Part shown: one piece after another, positions 53,061-62,256 of the stretch
How the letters are laid out: the number at the start of each line of letters is the position of its first letter
Numbering within the stretch: position 1 is the stretch's first letter
Source of the DNA: an uncultured Clostridia bacterium
Lineage (GTDB): Bacteria; Bacillota; Clostridia; TANB77; CAG-508
Length of the DNA: 64,000 bases
Direction: 5' to 3'
Assembly: GCA_934155265.1 (NCBI GenBank)
Contig: CAKPGU010000002.1
Location: 62,001-126,000 of the forward strand
Made by a program: the position numbers and the translations under genes
Notes under the pieces: generated by a model
Told to the model about the DNA's origin: nothing
The model's database searches: none
The model's input: only the letters and a program-made list of their open reading frames with translations

Positions 53061-53135
53061 ATTTTGTACCGGGTACATTTTTGCCCAAAATTTTCCTCTA
53101 CAAAATAGAAAAAAATGTACCCGGTCCATAATTTT
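53061..53135. repeat. Short fold-back repeat sharing the 5.2-kb MITE ends
   Basis: ATTTTGTACCGGGTACATTT and its near-complement AAAAATGTACCCGGTCCATA (ending with AATTTT) surround a centre of about 26 bases. The same ACCGGGTACATTTTT ends occur at 5206 and 5484. It lies across the 3' end of the AI-2E transporter gene and supplies its last codons. Confidence 0.7.
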
Positions 53136-54192
53136 CAACATTTCCAAAAATACTTTTTATAATTATTAAAACAATTGGTCCAACAAGCATTCCCATAACA
53201 CCCATTACTTTAAATCCTGTATACATAGCAATAAGAGTAAAAATAGGATGAATTCCAATTTTTCCACTAACAACCTTAGGTTCTAAGAACTGTCTAACAA
53301 GTGACATTATTATCCATAATATTAAAATTGCAACTCCTAGTCTCAAATCTCCATTTAGTGCAGAAATAATTGCCCATGGGACCATAACTGAACCTGAACC
53401 CAATATTGGCAATGCATCAACAAATCCTATTGCTAATGCAATTAATAATGGATACTTTACATTCATTCCAACAAATTTAAATATATATAATCCTATTACT
53501 GAAATTACAAATGATACTAATATTAGTATCATTTGAGCCTTTAAATATCCTCCAAGATTTCTAGTTATTTCTCTTATGTGAATTCCTATTTTTTGAACCC
53601 ATTTTTTGGGCATATGCTGTTCCATAAAGTCCAAAATATATATTCTATCTGTACATATAAAATATAAAGAAAGAATTGTTATTACCATATATATCCCCAT
53701 TGTTGGAATTGAGGTTATCATATCTATTAATTTTGTCAAAAAACTTGTAAGCCATTTTGATACTTTTACTAAAAGTTCTTTTGATGTATCTTGCATTAAG
53801 TTTAATACATTTTTTGAAACATTTATTTTTGTTATACTCATTTTTCCTATTGCATCTTGAATTTGTGTATATGCTTTATCTATATAGATATTCAATGCTT
53901 GTAATAGATTTGTGGATTCTGAAATCAATGTAGTAGTTCCCCATATCACACTTCCTATTATGATTGAAAATACTATTAAAAAAATTATTATTGAACTCAT
54001 TTTTCTCGTCATTTTTGTTTTCTTCATTAATTTTTTTATTGCAGGTTCAATCATTAATGAAATTAAAAATGCTATTAAAAATGGCATATAAAAAACTGAC
54101 AATTTGATGCCTATGTATATTCCTATAATTATTAAAACTATATTTAACACTTTTCTAATTACTTTGTAAATGTAATTTAAATCTTCTGACAT
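53098..54192 (-). CDS. AI-2E family membrane transporter (YtvI/PerM-like)
   Basis: 364 residues, about eight helices, with the family features MPFLIAFLISLMIEPAIKKL near the start and ALAIGFVDALPILGSGSVMVPWAI near residue 255. Members export small molecules or ions; Bacillus YtvI is linked to sporulation. The last about ten residues (NYGPGTFFSIL) are encoded by an inserted repeat and are not family sequence. The ATG lacks a strong ribosome site but follows AAAGAGGAAAAATG. Family sure; substrate unknown. Confidence 0.88.
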   Translation of the reverse strand: MSEDLNYIYKVIRKVLNIVLIIIGIYIGIKLSVFYMPFLIAFLISLMIEPAIKKLMKKTKMTRKMSSIIIFLIVFSIIIGSVIWGTTTLISESTNLLQALNIYIDKAYTQIQDAIGKMSITKINVSKNVLNLMQDTSKELLVKVSKWLTSFLTKLIDMITSIPTMGIYMVITILSLYFICTDRIYILDFMEQHMPKKWVQKIGIHIREITRNLGGYLKAQMILILVSFVISVIGLYIFKFVGMNVKYPLLIALAIGFVDALPILGSGSVMVPWAIISALNGDLRLGVAILILWIIMSLVRQFLEPKVVSGKIGIHPIFTLIAMYTGFKVMGVMGMLVGPIVLIIIKSIFGNVENYGPGTFFSIL

Positions 54193-54264
54193 TTTTCCTC
54201 TTTTCTATGTAAATAAACAAACTTTTCATATTGGGCAATTTTATAATCTCATAAATTTATATAA

Positions 54265-54312
54265 AATATTGAGAATATAATTGCACATGTTTAAATTTTA
54301 TATTCCCAATAT
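54265..54312 (-). terminator. Terminator after the CBS gene
   Basis: Stem AATATTGAGAATATAA / TTATATTCCCAATATT with one mismatch and a T/A-rich tail, 19 bases beyond the stop. Confidence 0.65.
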
Positions 54313-54330
54313 TTATTAATCTAACACTTA

Positions 54331-54777
54331 TTAGCCATTATTCTTAGTTTGTCCACCACATCCGCATATATCTTCTACTGTATTACAAAAATGATCTTCT
54401 CCAGTTTCTTCATTATATTGAGCTAAATCCCCAAGTGTTAATATTCCTATTACTTTGTCATTATCTACAACAGGTATTCTTCTAATTTGATTTGATGCCA
54501 TCTTTTTCTCTGCATCCCATACATCATCATTTCCATTACAAGTACATACATCACATGTCATTATTTCACTTGCTGATGTATTTTTTGCGTCTTTATCACA
54601 TGCAATTGTACGCAAAATTATATCTCTGTCTGTAATCATACCTACAATACAATTGTTTTGGTCACAAACTGGAACACATCCAATATGATTTTTATTCATT
54701 AATTTAGCTATTTCATTTACTTTAGTTTCTGGTTTAACACAGCAAACTTCTCCACACATACAATCTTTTACTTTCAT
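54331..54777 (-). CDS. CBS-domain pair protein
   Basis: 148 residues: two CBS domains (residues about 1-60, with CVPVCDQNNCIVGMITDRDI, and 70-130, with RRIPVVDNDKVIGILTLGDL). Such pairs bind adenine nucleotides and sense energy state. It is unusually cysteine-rich (CMCGEVCC near the N-terminus, CDVCTC in the middle, CGCGG near the end), which may bind metal. ATG follows AAGGAGTAAGTTGAT. Own terminator. Partner unknown. Confidence 0.9.
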   Translation of the reverse strand: MKVKDCMCGEVCCVKPETKVNEIAKLMNKNHIGCVPVCDQNNCIVGMITDRDIILRTIACDKDAKNTSASEIMTCDVCTCNGNDDVWDAEKKMASNQIRRIPVVDNDKVIGILTLGDLAQYNEETGEDHFCNTVEDICGCGGQTKNNG

Positions 54778-54842
54778 ATCAACTTACTCCTTCTTACTTT
54801 TTTGAGAATTTTGTTTCTCTTTTATATTTTAGTCAAAATAAA

Positions 54843-54872
54843 AAAGATTATTCTTGTTTTAGAATAATCTTT
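54843..54872 (-). terminator. Terminator after the zeta-toxin gene
   Basis: Stem AAAGATTATTCT / AGAATAATCTTT with loop AAAACA and a T run on the minus strand. Confidence 0.85.
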
Positions 54873-54892
54873 AAAATTTATGTATTTCTTAT

Positions 54893-55834
54893 TTATTTTT
54901 CATCGCAACATTTAACACATTCATCAACTTCTTTTATATACTCTTCTTCTAGCTCATTTAATCTTTTTAAATAATCATTTTTCATATTTTCATCTTCAAT
55001 TAAATTCTCTATTTTTTGTCTTGCTTCCATTATTCTTTGTAAATACTTGGATGGCTCTGCAATTATCTTTTTTCTTTCCTTTGCTCTTTCTCTAATTACA
55101 GCTTCCTGTGCACAAGAATAATTATCATATCCATTTTCATATATTAATTTTGGAAAATCTGCACTTTTTCCTCTAACAAATACTTTTATATTATCACAAA
55201 GTCCTCTTTTATTTAATTCTGTTATCTCATCTAAAAAACGATCATACATATTATCATGGTTCTTCTTCATAACCGGTCTAGGTTCATATCCTGACTCTAA
55301 TAATTTAACATCTCTTTCTATACATGATAAAAAGCTCTCATATTTATCTACAGCAATAATATTTACTTCTACATCATATCCTGCATCTTTAAATGATTTT
55401 ATACGTTTATAATCTTGCTCACCTTTACTAAAAGTACACTCTCTTATTACATTAATTTTTTGTTTTTGTACCTCTTTTAAAATAACTCCACATGCAGGTG
55501 TAGCAAACTTTCTAGAAATTGAATAACATTCATCTGGTAACAATTTTAATAATTCATCATAATATTTATGATATGTAGCTACTTTATCAGTAGAAATCCC
55601 TACCGCATATTCATTTTTTTCTCCATATTCCTTTTGTATATATCTTTCAGAACTTGTTTTTCCTGCACCTGGTTGACCAATTATATATGATATTTTAGGA
55701 TTTTTAGATGAAATATCATATATATTATTAATTTCTGGTTTTTTTATTTTTGCTTCTATTAATAATTGAATGAAAAAATTTTCTATCCCTTCTTTTATAT
55801 CCTCTTCTGTCAAACTAAATCTATCTTTATTCAT
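54893..55834 (-). CDS. Zeta-toxin-family kinase
   Basis: 313 residues. Walker A in ISYIIGQPGAGKTSSERYI (about residue 50), then the ISTDKVATYHKYYDELL region and NVIRECTFS, the pattern of zeta toxins/UDP-N-acetylglucosamine kinases. Zeta toxins phosphorylate peptidoglycan precursors and kill growing cells unless an epsilon antitoxin is bound. A 56-residue ORF lies two bases upstream and may be the antitoxin. The C-terminal part is helical. Toxin activity inferred. Confidence 0.82.
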   Translation of the reverse strand: MNKDRFSLTEEDIKEGIENFFIQLLIEAKIKKPEINNIYDISSKNPKISYIIGQPGAGKTSSERYIQKEYGEKNEYAVGISTDKVATYHKYYDELLKLLPDECYSISRKFATPACGVILKEVQKQKINVIRECTFSKGEQDYKRIKSFKDAGYDVEVNIIAVDKYESFLSCIERDVKLLESGYEPRPVMKKNHDNMYDRFLDEITELNKRGLCDNIKVFVRGKSADFPKLIYENGYDNYSCAQEAVIRERAKERKKIIAEPSKYLQRIMEARQKIENLIEDENMKNDYLKRLNELEEEYIKEVDECVKCCDEK

Positions 55835-55836
55835 TA

Positions 55837-56007
55837 TTATTGCTCCTTATCTAGTTTGTTCATACTTATGCTATCTTCTTTATTTTTTATAATATTTTGA
55901 ATATCTTTCATCAATTCTTTTGTATCTTTGTCTTTATTTTTCTTAATGCATCTTGATATCTTTAATTGAATTATATATTCTATTACTTCAAAATCAAGTT
56001 GATTCAT
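55837..56007 (-). CDS. 56-residue ORF upstream of the zeta gene, possible antitoxin
   Basis: ATG at 56007, product beginning MNQLDFEVIEYIIQLKIS and rich in Lys, Asp and Ile, predicted helical. It ends two bases before the zeta start and provides AAGGAGCAAT as the ribosome site for zeta. Its start follows GAGGTAAAAA. The layout is that of a toxin-antitoxin pair, but the protein is shorter than classic epsilon and no family similarity is seen. Confidence 0.6.
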   Translation of the reverse strand: MNQLDFEVIEYIIQLKISRCIKKNKDKDTKELMKDIQNIIKNKEDSISMNKLDKEQ

Positions 56008-56022
56008 TTTTTACCTCACATT

Positions 56023-56901
56023 CTAAATCCAGTTTTCTACCAATGAATCTTCTATTCTTAAATTACCTTTTCCTATTGCCATTTCTATTCCAACTTTGTT
56101 TTTACCATGGTAATCACTTCCACCACTTCTTAATAGTTTTCTTTCATTTGTTAAGTTTAGAAGATATTTAATTTCTTCTTCTGAAAATTCACTGTGATAA
56201 CATTCTAATCCATCGACGTCATAATTAGTTATAATGTCATTAATAAAAGTTTCTTTGTCTTTTATTGCCTTATATATAAATAAATGTGGCATAAATACTA
56301 ATCCATCTGCATCTTTTATTGCCTTTATAGCTTCTCTTAGTGATGGATAATCTTCTCTTTTATCTATAAATAAACAACAATTCGGATCACCACAATATTT
56401 TTTGTTAAATGTTGTAAAATCGTTTAATATATCATCTGCATATACTTTATTGTTTTCTTCATATTTTTTTAAATCTGTATATATTGTAAAACTTGCCCAA
56501 TCAGTTTTTGGATTCCATTGTATTTCATCTTTATTTGACAACTTAAATCCTATCTTTTTACATGAGTCATATAGTTTATCAAAATACTTTTTTTGTAATT
56601 TTTCCTTTGATTTATCTTTATAGAACTCTTTAACCCATTTGCTCATCTTTTCTAAATCATATTTATAACCCAATACCTCAATACTTTTTCCATTATATAT
56701 ACATTTTATTTCAATTCCAGTGATTATTTTTCCTGAAAACATTTTTTCTAATCCCAAATCTCTAATTTCTTCATGTGCATGACAATTGTCATGATCTGTT
56801 ATTGAAATATATTTTAACTTCATATTTTCAGCTTTTTTTAATAATTCCTCTGTACTATCTGATCCATCAGAATTAGTTGTATGCATATGTAAGTCTATCA
56901 T
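56023..56901 (-). CDS. PHP-domain phosphoesterase, copy 1
   Basis: 292 residues. PHP metal sites: MIDLHMHTTNSDGSD, ISITDHDNC, ITGIEIKC and near the end GGSDYHGK. Proteins of this class hydrolyse nucleotide or sugar phosphoesters with Zn/Mn/Fe. It is a paralogue of the plus-strand gene at 59296. It begins nine bases after the phosphodiesterase gene and is probably translated with it, suggesting a joint role in phosphoester breakdown. Substrate unknown. Confidence 0.88.
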   Translation of the reverse strand: MIDLHMHTTNSDGSDSTEELLKKAENMKLKYISITDHDNCHAHEEIRDLGLEKMFSGKIITGIEIKCIYNGKSIEVLGYKYDLEKMSKWVKEFYKDKSKEKLQKKYFDKLYDSCKKIGFKLSNKDEIQWNPKTDWASFTIYTDLKKYEENNKVYADDILNDFTTFNKKYCGDPNCCLFIDKREDYPSLREAIKAIKDADGLVFMPHLFIYKAIKDKETFINDIITNYDVDGLECYHSEFSEEEIKYLLNLTNERKLLRSGGSDYHGKNKVGIEMAIGKGNLRIEDSLVENWI

Positions 56902-56910
56902 AAATACCTC

Positions 56911-58059
56911 CTATTTTTTTATAACAATTACTGGAACTTCCATTTCTTCTTTTGTTAATCCACAATGAGTAGATTTCTTTACTGGCTTTCCATCTGCTAA
57001 AAATGTTTCAATTCTAATCATACTGCTAGCTGTTGATAATGCTATATAGTTTCCAATGAAGTCATCAACTTTAGGATGTTTTTTTCCTAACCCTAACATA
57101 TTTTTTTGTAAAAATTCTTCTTTTGTCATCAATAAAAATTCTTCTCCAAATATTTTATTAAATCTTTCTACAAATATTTTTTTCATATCTTCTTTTACCC
57201 AAAATGCTACTATTCTTGATTCTAATGATGCAGGTAATATTAAACATTCTTGTATTTCTGGATAATCTAATAAAGTATAAGATTTCTCTATATTTCTATG
57301 TCCATGGTCTGCAGAAATTATAACAATTGTATCTTCATCTAGTTCTTTACACATTTTTTCTATTTTTTGTTCTGTTTCTTTTAAATATGTGCTTACTTCT
57401 GTTGAGTCTGTTCCAAATTTGTGTAATAATCCATCTGGATTATCGCAATATGCTAAAATAAATTTTTCTCCTGGATTTTCACATAGCATTTCGATATTTG
57501 GAATTATTTCATCAATATTATCTGCTCTAATACTTCTTTTTGATCTTTTATCAGAATATGTTGGTGTTAATTCATATGCTTTAACTTCTGGTGATGCTTT
57601 TTCAATTTGTTCAAATATAGAGGTATAATTGACAACTTCTTTAAATACATCTATTTTTGCACCTTTAAAGTTTTCTCCTTTATATGATTCTTTATGACTT
57701 AACATATCTATTGTTCTTCCATATTCTTTAAAATATTGTGACCATGCTATCCAACCTGTTTCATATGGTGGTTTTCCAGCATAATATGTTGTTAATGCTG
57801 CTGTTGTTGTTGATGGATATACTGAGGTTACACAATCTAATTCATTTTGTTTAAAATACCCATTTGGTGATATTGGTGTTAATATATGCTCTCCCATTCC
57901 ATCTAGTATCATGAATACTACATTTTTATATTTTTTTTGTAATTCCTTATCTAATTTTTCTAATGATTTGTGATTTGTTTCTACATTATAATATTTTAAT
58001 ATTGACGTTATTGTATTTAATATACAATGTTCATAATTTGGTAATACTAATTGATTCAT
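56911..58059 (-). CDS. Alkaline-phosphatase-superfamily phosphodiesterase (NPP-like)
   Basis: 382 residues from ATG 58059 (MNQLVLPNYEHC), chosen because GGAAGGAGAAGA precedes it. Metal site MILDGMGEHIL and nucleophile Thr in VYPSTTTAALTTYYAG (the T after PS), then DNPDGLLHKFG and IISADHGHRN as in nucleotide pyrophosphatases/phosphodiesterases. No signal peptide, so it acts in the cytosol unlike many relatives. It is upstream partner of the PHP gene. Substrate not known. Confidence 0.88.
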   Translation of the reverse strand: MNQLVLPNYEHCILNTITSILKYYNVETNHKSLEKLDKELQKKYKNVVFMILDGMGEHILTPISPNGYFKQNELDCVTSVYPSTTTAALTTYYAGKPPYETGWIAWSQYFKEYGRTIDMLSHKESYKGENFKGAKIDVFKEVVNYTSIFEQIEKASPEVKAYELTPTYSDKRSKRSIRADNIDEIIPNIEMLCENPGEKFILAYCDNPDGLLHKFGTDSTEVSTYLKETEQKIEKMCKELDEDTIVIISADHGHRNIEKSYTLLDYPEIQECLILPASLESRIVAFWVKEDMKKIFVERFNKIFGEEFLLMTKEEFLQKNMLGLGKKHPKVDDFIGNYIALSTASSMIRIETFLADGKPVKKSTHCGLTKEEMEVPVIVIKK

Positions 58060-58120
58060 ATTCTTCTCCTTCCTAATATTGTATATTATAATATATTTAT
58101 TCAATTTTTGCAAGAAAATA

Positions 58121-58142
58121 GAGCAACCCATTTGGGTTGCCC
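58121..58142 (-). terminator. Terminator after the HIT gene
   Basis: Perfect stem GGGCAACCCA-AA-TGGGTTGCTC region with a TATTTTCTT tail on the minus strand, 17 bases beyond the stop. Confidence 0.85.
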
Positions 58143-58158
58143 TTTTAGCAGATATGTC

Positions 58159-59172
58159 TTAACGTTTGCGTTCTCTTCTCGAAAAACCTTTGACAAAATC
58201 TCTAGTTCTCTCAAAGATTCGACCTGATGTTTCCTTTCTCAACATATTGTTAAGATGGAAAAGTGTTGCATCAGTAACTTCATCGAACTCATACCACCTC
58301 CAGTTGTACTGGTCAGGTGCAAGTCCAAGTTCCTCAGCCATAACCTGACGTGGAAACTGCCTCTGGACATAAACTTCTGGATCCATAGCAATCATCAACT
58401 GTCCATCAGTAGACTGCTGATAAGAAAAATAGTGAACAGAGCTTGCATCTGAAATGTTTTCACACCTCTTCATCTGCACCATCCTCTGATATTTTTCTTT
58501 CAATTCAAAATCTACAACCACATGCGTATGAGCATGAACGATAGATTTCTTGTGAGATGTCTTACCACTCGGGCCACTTCCATGTTCCATGAAAGCTACA
58601 AATTTTCCATTAAATGCTTTCAGCAGAATTTCTTCTACATCTTTACATACCTCACGGTATTCTGGCATCAACTCTTCCGGAAACTGTGCTACTGAAAGGA
58701 TATGCTCCTTTGGAACAATCATAAGAAATCCCTGTTTCAGTGCTCCCAGTTCAGGTACTACATAGAAGCTTGGGCTTTCATAGATAATGCAATCAACTGT
58801 TTTTGGAACAAACTGATTGTATTTTTCTAAGCAGCTAAATCCTTTATATTTTGCCATCTGACAAAATATGCAGGGTTCTTCGTTAGTATCATAAATCACT
58901 CCTGTCCGATACTCCCCACATTCGAAGCCATTACTGTGGCAAAAGTCTATGAATGCCTCTTTGTCACCAATCATATTTTCTGGAACGGTTACCAGCTGAT
59001 AACCGACAATCGAAAGCTTTGATAAGCTCTCTTTAGAAATCATTGGTGTTTTGTTTCTCGCCCATACTTCCTGTATTTGAGACAGTCTTTCTATAATTTC
59101 AATTGCCTCAAACCGTTCGAAAAAGTCCTTTTCTTTGTTAGTCTCTAATACAACTCTTTTTTTAGTAATCAT
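58159..59172 (-). CDS. HIT-like (GalT/DUF4931-type) nucleotide-binding protein, compositionally foreign
   Basis: 337 residues. A HIT-type motif KSIVHAHTHVVVDF (His-x-His-x-His) lies near residue 215, with a zinc-type CIFCQMAKYKG before it and MIVPKEHILS between, as in HIT and galactose-1-phosphate uridylyltransferase folds. About 100 extra residues follow the motif. It may transfer or hydrolyse nucleotides. Third codon positions are richer in G and C than in neighbours (CTC, ACC, GTC common). It stands alone between opposite-facing genes, ribosome site AGGAGGAAAC. Confidence 0.75.
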   Translation of the reverse strand: MITKKRVVLETNKEKDFFERFEAIEIIERLSQIQEVWARNKTPMISKESLSKLSIVGYQLVTVPENMIGDKEAFIDFCHSNGFECGEYRTGVIYDTNEEPCIFCQMAKYKGFSCLEKYNQFVPKTVDCIIYESPSFYVVPELGALKQGFLMIVPKEHILSVAQFPEELMPEYREVCKDVEEILLKAFNGKFVAFMEHGSGPSGKTSHKKSIVHAHTHVVVDFELKEKYQRMVQMKRCENISDASSVHYFSYQQSTDGQLMIAMDPEVYVQRQFPRQVMAEELGLAPDQYNWRWYEFDEVTDATLFHLNNMLRKETSGRIFERTRDFVKGFSRRERKR

Positions 59173-59295
59173 GTTGTTTCCTCCTCTTTCTGCTTTAAAA
59201 AGTTTTATATAAATATTATAACATTTCTAACTTTTTATGTCAATTTTCTTTACATATTATTCAAAAGATGTTATTATTTTTCAAAGGAGTTTATT

Positions 59296-60180
59296 ATGAT
59301 AGATTTACACATGCATACAACTTATTCAGATGGCACTGAAAGTTTTACAACAGTTTTAAAAAAATGCCAAAACAAAAATTTAAATTATATTTCAATAACA
59401 GATCACAATACTGCATTAGTTTATGAAGAACTAGAAAAGCTTGATGTAAAATCATTTTTCACAGGAAAAATCATTCCAGGAATTGAGCTTAACACAAAAG
59501 CTCTAAATATTCCAATCGAAATTTTAGGATATGGAATTGATTACAAAAAAATGAATGAACTTGTAAAAGATGTCTATATCCCAGCCAAAAAAAGAAATAA
59601 GATTGAGGTAAAAAGACTTTATGACAAATGTATAGAAGCTGGTATTATTCTTGATAAAAATTGTCTCGATAATTATAAACCAGAAATGTTTGCTTCTGTA
59701 TTTTTCCACAATGAAATTACTAAACATGAAGAAAATAAAAAACTATTATCTCAAGAAGCTTGGGATTCAAGTAAAATTTTTTATAGACAATATATGTCTG
59801 ACCCAAAAACAAAATTATATGTAGAAATGGATGACTTTGTACCAGATTTTGAAACTGCAAGTAATTTAGTTCGTCAAGCTGGAGGTTTAGTTTTTATTCC
59901 TCATATTTTTGAATATAAGAAAAATGCTGAACCTATTTTAAACTATATCTTAGATAATTTTGATATAGATGGTATTGAATGTTATTATACAACATTTACA
60001 CAAGATCAACACTATAGACTTCTAAAGCTTTGCAATGAACGTAATTTATATATTTCAGGTGGAAGTGATTTTCATGGAAAAATTAAACCAGATGTTGATA
60101 TTGGTGTAGGTTATGGTGATATGCAAATTCCTGACAGTATTATTGATCCTTGGAAAAATAATGTCGAATTTTGTCAATAA
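59296..60180 (+). CDS. PHP-domain phosphoesterase, copy 2
   Basis: 294 residues, paralogue of the gene at 56023: MIDLHMHTTYSDGTE, ISITDHNTA, IPGIELNT and GGSDFHGKIK match motif by motif, and the ends (IPDSIIDPW here, IEDSLVENW there) align. AT-rich like the core genome. AAAGGAGTTTATT precedes the ATG. The two copies face away from each other with a foreign-looking gene between, which suggests an old duplication followed by rearrangement. Substrate unknown. Confidence 0.88.
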   Translation: MIDLHMHTTYSDGTESFTTVLKKCQNKNLNYISITDHNTALVYEELEKLDVKSFFTGKIIPGIELNTKALNIPIEILGYGIDYKKMNELVKDVYIPAKKRNKIEVKRLYDKCIEAGIILDKNCLDNYKPEMFASVFFHNEITKHEENKKLLSQEAWDSSKIFYRQYMSDPKTKLYVEMDDFVPDFETASNLVRQAGGLVFIPHIFEYKKNAEPILNYILDNFDIDGIECYYTTFTQDQHYRLLKLCNERNLYISGGSDFHGKIKPDVDIGVGYGDMQIPDSIIDPWKNNVEFCQ

Positions 60181-60281
60181 TCTTTGACATAGAAATAATT
60201 TTATTATATAATATTTATATTAACATATTAAATACTCATCCTACTTATAGGTTGAAAATTTCATCTCAGGAGGATAAAAAC

Positions 60282-60917
60282 ATGAAGAAAAAGACATTAT
60301 GGATAGTAGTAACTGGACTTGATGGTTCTGGTAAAACCAGCCTTGTAGACAATTTAACATCATGGATGGCAGAAGAAAAGAGTTTAACTGTTATGAGGGA
60401 TAGATTCCCACATGACCGGTATCTTGTAAAAGACTTACTCAATAAGTCAAAAGACAGATATACTGACAGACTGTTATTTGCCTTAGACAATCGTCTTTTT
60501 GGCCATGAATTACAGGAAACAATCAATTCTGGTGAATACGACGTAATCATTACACAGCGAGGTTTTCTTGACAGTTTCGTTCACGGAGCAGTTCAGGGAT
60601 TTTCATATTCTTGGATTAGTGAGCTGAATCAAATTGATGACTTACCAAAATGTGACATCATGATTCACATGGTATGCGAAGCGCGTACAGCATATTCCAG
60701 AATCTGCAATGATCCTGATGCTGACAAATTCGAATACCCAGCTTACATCGATAAGCAGGAACGTGAAACGCGTAAAGCCTACGCAGAAGTCGTAGCCGGA
60801 ACCAATTTAGACCTCGAACACTTTAAAAATTCAAAGAATATCTATATCGACTCTACACAGATGTCAATTGAAGAAGTCTTTGAGTTTGCAAAGAAAAAAC
60901 TCGAGGATATCCTCTAG
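60282..60917 (+). CDS. Thymidylate-kinase-like P-loop kinase, compositionally foreign
   Basis: 211 residues from ATG 60282, placed by CAGGAGGATAAA; an open frame runs upstream without similarity. Walker A is VTGLDGSGKTSLVDNL, then the DRFPHDRYL and VIITQRGFLDSFVHGAVQG segments resemble the TMP-binding and lid parts of thymidylate kinase. It may act on another nucleotide because the usual TMK sequences are only partly kept. Later codons are strikingly G+C-rich (CTCGAGGATATCCTC). Terminator at 60925-60953. Confidence 0.78.
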   Translation: MKKKTLWIVVTGLDGSGKTSLVDNLTSWMAEEKSLTVMRDRFPHDRYLVKDLLNKSKDRYTDRLLFALDNRLFGHELQETINSGEYDVIITQRGFLDSFVHGAVQGFSYSWISELNQIDDLPKCDIMIHMVCEARTAYSRICNDPDADKFEYPAYIDKQERETRKAYAEVVAGTNLDLEHFKNSKNIYIDSTQMSIEEVFEFAKKKLEDIL

Positions 60918-60924
60918 TAAAAAG

Positions 60925-60953
60925 AAAGAGAGACCTGAAATAGGCCTCTCTTT
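60925..60953. terminator. Bidirectional terminator
   Basis: Stem AAAGAGAGACCT / AGGCCTCTCTTT (one mismatch) between two convergent genes with T runs on both sides. Confidence 0.85.
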
Positions 60954-60956
60954 TTA

Positions 60957-62123
60957 TTATGACAATTCATATTTTGTATTATCTTCAACAATCTCTAAAT
61001 CCAATTTACAATTAGTGTACTTATTAGGATTTGCAAGAACATCATACAAAATATTTTCAAAAATGTAGTTTACAGTGTTACTAAGTTCTCTTGCACCAGT
61101 ATCTAATGCCAATGATTTTTCTGCAATAAGTTCAAAAAGTTTTCCATTATAAGTTAATGTAATCCCCTTTTCTCTTAATTCTGCCTGATATCTTCTAAAA
61201 ACAGATAACTTTGATTTTTTTAATATTAATGCCAAATCTTGCTTAGTTAATTTGTTCATTTCAATAATAGAATCAATTCTCCCAACAAATTCTTCAGGCA
61301 TTCCATATTCAACTAAGTCCTGTTTTAAAAATCTTGTTTGCTGCATATTTGATTCAGTACTTGTTTCACAGACAAAACCTAATGGATTTTTGTTTAATCT
61401 CTTATCTCGGATTTTATCCAATCCTGAAAATGCCCCTAAAAATATAATAACAATATTTTTAGTATCAAAATCTTGCAATTTTTCTGCAAACGGATCAGTA
61501 GGATCTGGTATTTTTATTTTTGTTCCTTCAATAATCTTAAGAAGACTTTTAAGTACTTCTACACCTGAAACATCATGTTCACCATGTCCTGCCTTTTTAT
61601 CAATCTCGTCAATAATAATGATACCTTTCTGAGCTCTTTCAAAATCAAATTCAGAGTTTTCTAAAAGATTAAATATCATATCATTTACATCTGCTCCATA
61701 ATATCCCTCTTGTGTATATTTGGTAGCATCTTCTATTGTATATGGAATATGCAATCTTTTAGCTATCTGTTCAATTGTCGCTGTTTTTCCAGTTCCACTA
61801 TTACCAATAATCAAAACGTTTGATTTTATTGTTTTAAAATTCATTGCCCTGTATATTGCAGTAATTATTTGTCTTACCTGTTTATCCTGTCCAATAATAC
61901 ATTGTAATACATCTCTTTCCAAACGTTTAATTTCCGGTAATCTCTTATTCTTCTTTAACATATTGCTACCATTTTTGCTACCAATCATTCCTGAGCCAAA
62001 TTCACTTCCTTTTTTAGTTTTTACTTTTAGTTTGGCCCCCTTTGCGGCTTTTTCTATTTTCTTTTCAATAGATTCATCCCCATTACAAGTTACGTTCCGC
62101 TGTTGCAATTTTTTTCTTGTCAT
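60957..62123 (-). CDS. ClpX/HslU-like AAA+ ATPase lacking the zinc domain
   Basis: 388 residues from ATG 62123; an ATG two codons earlier touches the AAGGAGGA site. AAA+ motifs: Walker A IIGNSGTGKTATIEQIAKRL (about residue 105), GYYGADVNDMIFNLL, Walker B KGIIIIDEIDKKAGHGE and sensor AFSGLDKIRDKRLNKNPLGF. It resembles ClpX but the zinc-binding N-domain is replaced by a basic segment (residues 1-65), and a ClpP-docking IGF loop is not evident. It probably unfolds or remodels a protein, not necessarily with ClpP. Confidence 0.82.
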   Translation of the reverse strand: MTRKKLQQRNVTCNGDESIEKKIEKAAKGAKLKVKTKKGSEFGSGMIGSKNGSNMLKKNKRLPEIKRLERDVLQCIIGQDKQVRQIITAIYRAMNFKTIKSNVLIIGNSGTGKTATIEQIAKRLHIPYTIEDATKYTQEGYYGADVNDMIFNLLENSEFDFERAQKGIIIIDEIDKKAGHGEHDVSGVEVLKSLLKIIEGTKIKIPDPTDPFAEKLQDFDTKNIVIIFLGAFSGLDKIRDKRLNKNPLGFVCETSTESNMQQTRFLKQDLVEYGMPEEFVGRIDSIIEMNKLTKQDLALILKKSKLSVFRRYQAELREKGITLTYNGKLFELIAEKSLALDTGARELSNTVNYIFENILYDVLANPNKYTNCKLDLEIVEDNTKYELS

Positions 62124-62256
62124 AATCATTCCTCCTTATATTATAAGGTAACTCTTTACATATTGAATTATTATATTCAATATATACCAATAACAAATTG
62201 CGTAGTTATTTTATCACTTTCTTTATATTATGTCAATAATTTTAATAAGAACAAAT

